This document shows, one piece after another, positions 48,737-55,607 of a stretch of DNA of 58,566 bases. The stretch's first letter is position 1; the number at the start of each line of letters is the position of its first letter. Source of the DNA: Streptomyces sp. IMTB 2501 (GTDB lineage Bacteria > Actinomycetota > Actinomycetes > Streptomycetales > Streptomycetaceae). The notes under the pieces are model-generated. The model was not told where the DNA came from, ran no database searches, and saw nothing but the letters and a program-made list of their open reading frames with translations. The translations under genes and the position numbers were made by a program. The stretch is taken from assembly GCF_001953885.1 (NCBI RefSeq), contig NZ_MQUS01000042.1, positions 1 to 58,566 of the forward strand. The letters run 5' to 3'.

Positions 48737-50040
48737 CCGCGCAACGCATCGCCGGCGAGACCGCGGACGAGGAGGCACACGGGTCAGCGGCCGGGGAGAC
48801 GGCCACCGACACCCGCTACGGCCCCTACAAATGGGTCATCCTCGGCACCGCACTGTCGGCGCTGACCACCGGCTCCGTGGTCTACTCGGGCACCAGCGTC
48901 CTGACCCCCTTCTGGCTGCACGACTACCACCTGACGGCCGCCACCGCGGGGCTCGCGTCCGCGGCCATGCACGCCGGGCCCATCGCCTCCATGCTGCTGC
49001 TCGGCGGCGCCATCGACCGATACGGAGAGCGCTGGGTCGTCTCGCTGACGATGATCGCCATGGGCGTGACCTCGCTCGCCGCCGCCACGCTCCACCCCGA
49101 CTACCCCCTGCTTCTGCTGTTCATCCTCGCGATGGGTGCCTTCTACGGAAGCATCCTGCCGGGCGGCCAGAAGGCCATCGCCCGCTGGTTCGAGCCGAGC
49201 CTGCAGAGCATGGCCACGGGCATACGGCAGGCCGGACTCCCCCTGGGTGCCTCGCTCGCGGGCATCATCCTGCCCCCGCTGGCACTCCACTACGGGTGGA
49301 GCTGGGCGATTGCCGTACAGGGCATCGCGGGCATCGCCGGCGGTGTGGTCTTCGCCGCTCTCTACCGGAAGTCGGGAGACCGGGGCCGCACTCAGCGCAG
49401 GGCGCCCGTGAACATCCGCCGCCTGGTCGCCGGCCTCGTCGCCGACCGGATCGTGCGCTCCCTGATGACCGGCGGCCTCGTCCTCGTCGCCTTCCAGTAC
49501 GTCATCTCCACGCAGCTCCTGATCTTTCTCAGCGACCATCTGAAGATCCCCATCGTCGCCGCCGGCCTGATGTACTCCGTGGCCCAGGTGGCCGGGATCG
49601 TCGGACGCATCGGCCTGGCCTGGGTCAGCGACCACTTCTGGCCCGGCAAGCGCATGCGGTCGCTGCGCTGGCTGCTGATCGGCTCCGCGGTCCCCGTCGC
49701 GGCGCTCGCCGCTCTCGGTCCCCACAGCCCGCACTGGATCGTCTATGCCCTGTGCCTGGTCCTCGGACTACTGAGCGTCGGCTGGTATCCGCTGTACCTC
49801 GTGCAGGTCACCGAACTCGCACCCAGGACGGCTGTCGCGTCGACCCTCAGTTTCGCCATCACCCTGAACCAGATCATCGCGTCCGTGGCGCCCCCCGTGT
49901 TCGGCTACCTGTGCGGCGCCATCAGCTACCCCGTCAGCTGGCTGCTGATGGGAGTCCTGTTCATCCTGACCGCCGTTCAGCTCAGGCAGGTCAGGACCAC
50001 CGCCGGCCAGAAGGAGCACACTCATGCTCAAGCGCATTGA
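48733..50040 (+). CDS. MFS transporter (oxalate/formate antiporter-like)
   Basis: A 435-residue, 12-span major facilitator protein. Loop 2-3 reads LLGGAIDRYGERWV and the last loops resemble monocarboxylate/OFA-type carriers. As the only transporter in the operon it is the candidate exporter of the product, or importer of a precursor. It starts inside the cupin stop (ATGA) and ends 17 bases inside the VOC gene. Confidence 0.88.
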   Translation: MTAQRIAGETADEEAHGSAAGETATDTRYGPYKWVILGTALSALTTGSVVYSGTSVLTPFWLHDYHLTAATAGLASAAMHAGPIASMLLLGGAIDRYGERWVVSLTMIAMGVTSLAAATLHPDYPLLLLFILAMGAFYGSILPGGQKAIARWFEPSLQSMATGIRQAGLPLGASLAGIILPPLALHYGWSWAIAVQGIAGIAGGVVFAALYRKSGDRGRTQRRAPVNIRRLVAGLVADRIVRSLMTGGLVLVAFQYVISTQLLIFLSDHLKIPIVAAGLMYSVAQVAGIVGRIGLAWVSDHFWPGKRMRSLRWLLIGSAVPVAALAALGPHSPHWIVYALCLVLGLLSVGWYPLYLVQVTELAPRTAVASTLSFAITLNQIIASVAPPVFGYLCGAISYPVSWLLMGVLFILTAVQLRQVRTTAGQKEHTHAQAH

Positions 50041-50452
50041 CCACGTCGGCGTCGTCGTCGACGACCTGTTCCGCGCGAAGAAGTTCCTGGAAAGCCTCGG
50101 CCTGACCTTCGAGTTCGAACGGGAGCTGCCCGAGCGGCAGGTGAGGGCCGCCTTCTACCGCTGCGGTGACGGCCGTATCGAACTGATCGAGCCCACCACG
50201 CCAGAGGCACGCGCACGCCGTCTCGGCGAGGGCAACCGGGCCCGCATCGAGCACATCGCGGTCGAGGTGAACGAGACCATCACCGGCGCGATGGAAGCCG
50301 TGCGTGGCCTCGGCGTCGACTTCACCACGCCGCAGCCCGTCGCCATCGACGGCAACCTGAACATCTTCACGCGGCCGGACACCTGCGAGGGCATCCAGTT
50401 CCAACTGGTGCAGCCGGGCGCGGCCCCGTGCGCACAACCCGCTCCGAACTGA
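50024..50452 (+). CDS. VOC family protein, methylmalonyl-CoA epimerase-like
   Basis: A 142-residue VOC protein that begins MLKRIDHVGVVVDDLFRAKKFLESLG and carries metal-ligand positions His7, Glu in GRIELIEP and His in RIEHIAVEV, as in methylmalonyl-CoA epimerase and glyoxalase-like relatives. In the cluster it may isomerise a product intermediate or bind the product as a self-resistance protein. AAGGAG precedes ATG 50024, which lies within the end of the transporter gene. A hairpin follows and closes the operon. Confidence 0.87.
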   Translation: MLKRIDHVGVVVDDLFRAKKFLESLGLTFEFERELPERQVRAAFYRCGDGRIELIEPTTPEARARRLGEGNRARIEHIAVEVNETITGAMEAVRGLGVDFTTPQPVAIDGNLNIFTRPDTCEGIQFQLVQPGAAPCAQPAPN

Positions 50453-50469
50453 CCTGGACAACGGACAGA

Positions 50470-50490
50470 CCCCAGGACACCGACCTGGGG
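50470..50490. terminator. hairpin closing the aminomutase operon
   Basis: CCCCAGG and CCTGGGG form a 7-bp stem around ACACCGA, 18 bases past the VOC stop and just before the convergent glycosyltransferase stop. Confidence 0.7.
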
Positions 50491-50498
50491 CCGTCGCC

Positions 50499-52439
50499 TC
50501 ACCCCTGCGGGTTGCAGTCGTAGAGGCTGAAGCTGCCGTCGGTCCGGCGGCCGTAGGCGGTGGGGCGGATGCGGGTGCAGTGGGACTTGACCCAGGTGGT
50601 GGCGGGAGTGGTGGGGCGCTGGGTGGTGAGCAGCGCATAGCGCAGCTGGTGGGTGCTGACGAGGCTGCCGAGCTGTGTGGCGGTGGGGAAGGGGGTGCTG
50701 CCGGTGAAGCCGCCCATGACGAGGATGGGTTCGGACTTCGCGCGCAGCAGGGGCTCGGCGGTGTAGGCGGCCTGGGTGGCGAGCAGGTACTTCTCCCCGT
50801 GGCGGTGCGTGGTGAGGTAGTCGAGCAGGGCGGTGTCGCGGGCGCTGGGCCGGTCGAGCCCTGGCGTGCGCGGAGCGTGGCGGCGATGGACGCCGTCGCG
50901 GAACGCGGTGCCGACCGGACCGGTCGTCGGCGAGGTGGCGGCGCCCGCGTAGAGCGGGTTGAGGCTGGAGAGGGCCCAGCCGGCCGGTACGACCAGGGTG
51001 GCGGCGATCCCGGTGGCGAGGGCGCCGTGCACCATCCGCGGGGAGGTGCGCGGCCCGCGGGTCCACAGGCCCACCACGCCGCACATCGCGAGCATCACGG
51101 CGACCGGCAGCAGCCAGGAGACGAATCGGGTCGGCCAGTCCAGCACCAGGGCCCACGCCACCGTCAGCACGATCGTCGCGGGCAGCGCCATGTGCCGCCG
51201 GCCGCCCGCCTTCTGTCCCGTCTTCTGTCCCGACTCGTTCTCGGACTCGTACTCCGATCGGAAGAGCGCGAGTCCGCCGCCGGTCAGCGCGGCGAGCGCC
51301 GGGGCGATGACGGCCGTGTAGTAGGCGTGGTTGCCGTTGGACGAGCTGAACACCAGGGTGTGCACGGCCAGCCAGCCGCCCCACAGCAGGAATCCCGTGC
51401 GCAGCGGGTCGGTTCGCGGCTGCCCGGTGCGCCAGACGATGCCGAGGACCGCGGCGAGCGCGGCGAGCGGCAGGAACCAGGCGATCTGCGGGCCGACCGT
51501 GTGGTTGATCAGCATGTCCCAGCCGGTGTTGCCGGTGGTGCGGCTGGCGCTGGTGCCCGCGACGGCCCCGAACGCGGTGGAATCGCTGCTGAAACGGCTC
51601 AGGCCGTTGTAGCCGAAGACCAGGGCGAACGGATTGTTGTTGGAGGTGCCGTCGAGGTACGGGCGGTCGGCGGCCGGTGTCACCCAGGCGATCAGCACCC
51701 AGAAGCAGGAGACCGCCAGCGCGGCCGCACCGCTCAGCAGAACGCGCAGTGCCCGCTTCAACGGGGCGCCGGGCGCGACGAGTTGGTACACCGCGCCGAA
51801 GACCGGCAGCACCAGCCACGCCTGCAGCATCTTCGTCTGGAAGGCGAGCCCGACCCAGATCCCGCAGGTGATCAGCGGCAGCAGCCGCTCGGTGCGCACC
51901 GCCTTCTGCAGCGCTCCCGCGGCCGCCACCAGGAGCAGGGTGAGCGCGGTGTCCGGGATGGTGGCACGGTTGAGGACCACGGTGACCGGGGTGAGGGTGA
52001 GCGTCAGCGCGGCGACCAGCGCGGCGAACGGCCCGGCCCAGGCCCGTACGATCCGGTGCAACAGCCAGACGGTGAGCACACCCTCGACGACCTGCGGCAG
52101 CGCGGCCGCCCAGGTGTGCGGGCCGAAGATCCAGACGGAGACGGCGTCGGGCCAGAAGGCGCCGGGCAGCTTGTCGATGCTGATCGATCCGGCGACGTCG
52201 AGACCACCGAAGAAGAAGGCACTCCAGCTGCCGGCCATCGACCGTATCGCCGCGCTGTAGTAGGGGTGGAGCGCGGCGTGCCCGATGCCCCAGGAGTACA
52301 GCACCGTGGCGACGGCCAGCACCGTGGCGAGCGCGGGGCGCTCCCAGCGCGGGGCGTCTTCCGGCATGCCGAAGCGGCGGTTCGCCGCCCGGCGGCCTCG
52401 GTGCGCGCCGGTGGGCTGGACGGCGGGGATGGCGGTCAT
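50499..52439 (-). CDS. GT39-type (ArnT-like) membrane mannosyltransferase
   Basis: A 646-residue membrane glycosyltransferase of the PMT/ArnT superfamily, with about 12 spans in the first 510 residues. The ALHPYYSAAIRSMAGSWSAFFFGGLDVAGSISIDKLPGAFW region (about residues 55-95) is diagnostic of the actinobacterial group. The C-terminal 130 residues form an extracytoplasmic domain. These enzymes move a sugar from a polyprenyl phosphate to a protein or polymer outside the membrane. It is the last gene of the poly-gamma-glutamate-type operon, 56 bases after the NlpC/P60 gene. Confidence 0.9.
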   Translation of the reverse strand: MTAIPAVQPTGAHRGRRAANRRFGMPEDAPRWERPALATVLAVATVLYSWGIGHAALHPYYSAAIRSMAGSWSAFFFGGLDVAGSISIDKLPGAFWPDAVSVWIFGPHTWAAALPQVVEGVLTVWLLHRIVRAWAGPFAALVAALTLTLTPVTVVLNRATIPDTALTLLLVAAAGALQKAVRTERLLPLITCGIWVGLAFQTKMLQAWLVLPVFGAVYQLVAPGAPLKRALRVLLSGAAALAVSCFWVLIAWVTPAADRPYLDGTSNNNPFALVFGYNGLSRFSSDSTAFGAVAGTSASRTTGNTGWDMLINHTVGPQIAWFLPLAALAAVLGIVWRTGQPRTDPLRTGFLLWGGWLAVHTLVFSSSNGNHAYYTAVIAPALAALTGGGLALFRSEYESENESGQKTGQKAGGRRHMALPATIVLTVAWALVLDWPTRFVSWLLPVAVMLAMCGVVGLWTRGPRTSPRMVHGALATGIAATLVVPAGWALSSLNPLYAGAATSPTTGPVGTAFRDGVHRRHAPRTPGLDRPSARDTALLDYLTTHRHGEKYLLATQAAYTAEPLLRAKSEPILVMGGFTGSTPFPTATQLGSLVSTHQLRYALLTTQRPTTPATTWVKSHCTRIRPTAYGRRTDGSFSLYDCNPQG

Positions 52440-52495
52440 GGCAGTGGTCCTTGGATCAGCAGGTCAGGTGAGGCGGTGGTGCACGGGCGGCGGGT

Positions 52496-53605
52496 TCACA
52501 GGCGGCGGGCCGCCCGGAAGCCGCGGGCGTAGAAGTCGGTGCCGTCCAGCAGCGAGCGGCCCGACAGGTCGCCCAGGGTGGGGCCGTTGGCGGCGGAACG
52601 GCTGGAGTAGAAGCGGTGCCGGCCCTGGTCGTCGAGGCCCATGTACATGCCGCAGTGGTCGATGAAGTCCGGCCGGTCCTTGATGATCGCGAAGAAGACC
52701 AGATCGCCGGGTTGCAGGGCGCCCAGATCGGTGGGCTGCTCGCCGGTGTCGGGGATCACCAGACGGCCGGGACCGTAGGCGGCGATGGCGAAGGCCCGGC
52801 GCGGCAGGCCGGCGCCCCGGGTGTTGGTGTTGTGCACGGGGATACCCATGCGGTAGCCCCACACCAGACGCTGGAAGCCCGAGCAGTCGACGTCGCCGTA
52901 GCGGGCCTTCTCCGGCTGCACGCGCGTGCCGTCCGGGAAGGTCCAGTCGATGCCCAGATAGTCGTAGAAGTCGGACTGTTCCGCGTGGTAGGCGAAGTCC
53001 AACGGGTTGTTGACCGCGGCATTGCGCGGGCCGAAGTGCGCGGTGCCCGCGTAGCGCACACCGGTGGTGTTGTGCTTGTCGGGCGCCCCGGCGCTGCTGT
53101 ACTCGAACGCCACCGCGAAGACGTCCGGGCTGGTGTTGCCGAGCGCCTTGCCGAACCAGCCCTTGAACCAGGCGGACTTCTCCATGCCCCGCTGCCACTC
53201 GTGCGGCAGCACCCGTACCCAGGCGTCCGTGGTCACCGTGGCCTCGGTGGTCCGCGGCTCGCTGAAGCTGCGGGTGGGCCCGGTGAGCACGGCCGTACGG
53301 GTGCCGTCGGTGAAGGTGGCGAGCGTGCCGCCGTCGGCGGCGCGGACCACGGTGCGGTCGGGGGCGGACAGCCGCTCGAAGCTGTGGCCGCCGGTGGGCC
53401 GGGCGCTCGGGTTGGTACCCGTGCCGGTGCCGGTGCCTGTGCCGTCGGCGGCCGTGCCGCCGGGGTCGTCGCTGCCGCCGCTGCCGTGCCCGAGATGGTC
53501 CCAGGCGTACCCGCCCGCCACCCCGGCGGCCGCCACGCCCGCGATCGCCCCGAGCACGGCACGGCGCGTCGGGCGACTGCGTCTGCCGATGGGTTCGGAG
53601 TGCAT
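52496..53605 (-). CDS. secreted NlpC/P60 family hydrolase
   Basis: A 369-residue exported protein. The start MHSEPIGRRSRPTRRAVLGAIAG is a twin-arginine-like or Sec signal with its hydrophobic core at about residues 15-34. A Gly/Thr-rich linker follows, then about 110 residues of unknown fold, and the NlpC/P60 domain with catalytic Cys241 (GDVDCSGFQRLVWGY) and His317 (IDHCGMYMG). Such enzymes cut gamma-D-glutamyl bonds in peptidoglycan or in poly-gamma-glutamate. Its place beside pgsC favours the polymer. GGAGGATC precedes ATG 53605. Confidence 0.89.
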   Translation of the reverse strand: MHSEPIGRRSRPTRRAVLGAIAGVAAAGVAGGYAWDHLGHGSGGSDDPGGTAADGTGTGTGTGTNPSARPTGGHSFERLSAPDRTVVRAADGGTLATFTDGTRTAVLTGPTRSFSEPRTTEATVTTDAWVRVLPHEWQRGMEKSAWFKGWFGKALGNTSPDVFAVAFEYSSAGAPDKHNTTGVRYAGTAHFGPRNAAVNNPLDFAYHAEQSDFYDYLGIDWTFPDGTRVQPEKARYGDVDCSGFQRLVWGYRMGIPVHNTNTRGAGLPRRAFAIAAYGPGRLVIPDTGEQPTDLGALQPGDLVFFAIIKDRPDFIDHCGMYMGLDDQGRHRFYSSRSAANGPTLGDLSGRSLLDGTDFYARGFRAARRL

Positions 53606-53649
53606 GGCCGATCCTCCTGGAAGTGCGAGGTGAGAGGGCGGTGGACAGG

Positions 53650-54132
53650 TCAGCCGGTGGGCAGGACGCCGATCAGCAGACCGGAGACCAGCACCACGTA
53701 CGTGGCCAGCGTCACCGCCGTGGTCGAGATGAGTGTGGCCGCCATCGGCTGGCGGACCATCTGGTAGGAGACCAGGCCGGGGACGATGAAGCCAAGGGTC
53801 TGTGACGTGTACAGCAACGGAAACTCGTGGCTGAGGGCGAGCATCACGGTGGTCTGCATCAGCACCGCGCACAGCACCACGGCGGCGAACAGCCGCTTGC
53901 CGTAGAGAATCACCGTGCGCTGCACCAGCTTCGTCGCGAAGTACGTGAGTGCCGCTACGGCGACCATCAGCCCGGCCATCTGCACGTCGGTGACGAGCGT
54001 GAGGGCGATCCAGCCCGGGGTGATCATCCCCCCGGGGGAGAGGTTGGTGGTCAGATAGCAGACGAGCGAGAAGACCAGCCCGAGGGCGATCCCGAGCGCG
54101 GCGGTCTGTGCGGTGAGGTTGGCGGGGATCAC
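53650..54132 (-). CDS. pgsC: poly-gamma-glutamate biosynthesis protein PgsC/CapC-like
   Basis: A 160-residue membrane protein with five spans. The N-terminal NLTAQTAALGIALGLVFSLVCYLTTNLSPGGMITPGWIAL matches the PgsC/CapC family, whose partner PgsB makes poly-gamma-glutamate at the membrane. GTG 54132 overlaps the pgsB stop by four bases, the coupling usual for this pair. The symbol is by family resemblance. Confidence 0.88.
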   Translation of the reverse strand: MIPANLTAQTAALGIALGLVFSLVCYLTTNLSPGGMITPGWIALTLVTDVQMAGLMVAVAALTYFATKLVQRTVILYGKRLFAAVVLCAVLMQTTVMLALSHEFPLLYTSQTLGFIVPGLVSYQMVRQPMAATLISTTAVTLATYVVLVSGLLIGVLPTG

Positions 54133-55592
54133 GGGTTCCTCATGGACTGGTGCGGGTCGTAGGACTGGTGCGGGGCGCCTTCGGAGCTTCTGCCATCGGG
54201 CCGGTTCTGGCGGGCGGCGAAGCGTCGGGCGAGTTCGCGCTGCTCCGGGATGTGGAAGCCGTACGCCGGTGTCTCCAGCGGTGCCACCCAGCTGTACGGC
54301 TCGGGCTCGGGCGGCCGGGCCAGCGCGATCTGCGGCCGGGGCACCGCGATCTGCATCGTCTCCTGGTCCAGGCCGTCGCCGTCGGGAACGGCGTCGAGCG
54401 GGTCCTCGGATTCGTCCAGCGGCAGCTCGGCGAGGCATTCCAGGAACAGTTCGCCCTGGCCGTGGATGTTGCCGATCGCCACCAGCGAGGAGGCCGGGCC
54501 GAGCTCCGCGAGGATCGCCGCGGTCAGCTCCTCGGGGTCCCGGCGGTCGCCGCCCAGATCCACCACCCGTCCGGTGAAGCCGGCCGGAATCGCGTCGCGG
54601 GCGCTCTTGGTCGGGTGCCCGATCAGGAACACCGTCTCGGCGGCGAGGTCGGGGACGATCGTGCCCATCTGGCCGTTGCGCTCCACCCGGTCCGGGCGGC
54701 AGTTGATGACCACGTTGAGCGGCCGTCTGATCGCGCCCAGATCCTCCAGCTGCTTGACGTTCATCAGCGTCGACTCGGGATCGTTGGCCGCGAAGACGTT
54801 GGCGAACCGCAGCCGCTTGCCGTCGGGGGTGACGTAGCGCTCCACCGACAGCACGCCCGGGTCGGGCGGCGCGTCCCACATGCCCTGCATCGCGGTCTGC
54901 CGCTCCACGCCGAGCAGTTCGGCGACGGTGAGCGCGATCGCCACGTTCTCCTTGAAGGTGAACCAGCTGAAGCCGCGCAGCTCCTCGTCGGTGACCGTCT
55001 CGGGGTCGGCGTAGACCAGCTTGCAGTTACGGGCGTCGGCCTCCTCCTGGAGGATGTGGAAGCGGTCCTTCTCCGCCGTCACGCAGACCCCGCCCACTGG
55101 CATCGAGCGGGAGAGCGAGCGGGCGACGTCGTCCAGCGTCGGCCCCATCTCCTCCAGATGGTCCTCGCGGACATTGCACAGCACGCCGATCGTGGAGCGG
55201 ATCAGCTTCTCCTGGTTGATCTCCTGCAGCGCGGGCATCACCGCCATGCACTCGATCACCAGCGCGTCCGGCCGGTAGGTCGCCGCCCGCCGCACGATGC
55301 CGATCTGCTCGACGATGTTGGACAGCCCGAACTTGCGGTACACCGGCTCCTCGGTGGCGTCCGGGTGGATGAACCGGGCCGCGGTGCCGGTGGTCTTGGC
55401 CACCGTGACGAGGCCGCCGCCGCGCAGGGCGCCCGCGCACAGCCGGGTGATCGAACTCTTGCCGCGGATGCCGTTGACCAGCACCCGCGTCGGTATCTGC
55501 TCCAGCGAGGCGAAGTGCCGCTGCTGCTCCACGAATCCGGCGATCCACAGCGCGGCGCAGGACAGCAGGACTATGACATAGAGGAAGAGCAC
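54129..55592 (-). CDS. pgsB: poly-gamma-glutamate synthase PgsB/CapB-like ligase
   Basis: A 487-residue Mur-ligase-related amide ligase with one N-terminal membrane span (residues 2-20). The nucleotide loop is VNGIRGKSSITRL (near residue 39-51), followed by AKTTGTAA, and then ECMAVMPALQ and CNVREDHLEEMGP with the metal Glu/His residues. It joins glutamate (or a related amino acid) through gamma-amide bonds using ATP. The family is about 390-400 residues; the extra 80 residues here form a Pro/Glu-rich C-terminal tail. GTG 55592 has AAGGACGG upstream. Confidence 0.92.
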   Translation of the reverse strand: MLFLYVIVLLSCAALWIAGFVEQQRHFASLEQIPTRVLVNGIRGKSSITRLCAGALRGGGLVTVAKTTGTAARFIHPDATEEPVYRKFGLSNIVEQIGIVRRAATYRPDALVIECMAVMPALQEINQEKLIRSTIGVLCNVREDHLEEMGPTLDDVARSLSRSMPVGGVCVTAEKDRFHILQEEADARNCKLVYADPETVTDEELRGFSWFTFKENVAIALTVAELLGVERQTAMQGMWDAPPDPGVLSVERYVTPDGKRLRFANVFAANDPESTLMNVKQLEDLGAIRRPLNVVINCRPDRVERNGQMGTIVPDLAAETVFLIGHPTKSARDAIPAGFTGRVVDLGGDRRDPEELTAAILAELGPASSLVAIGNIHGQGELFLECLAELPLDESEDPLDAVPDGDGLDQETMQIAVPRPQIALARPPEPEPYSWVAPLETPAYGFHIPEQRELARRFAARQNRPDGRSSEGAPHQSYDPHQSMRNP

Positions 55593-55607
55593 GCCGATTC
55601 CGTCCTT

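Noticed and set aside
37514..50452. Assignment to valanimycin, triacsin, fragin or alanosine pathways
   Set aside because: Only single families are shared; the hallmark genes of those clusters, such as NRPS modules, the MetRS-cupin fusion or valine decarboxylase, are absent.
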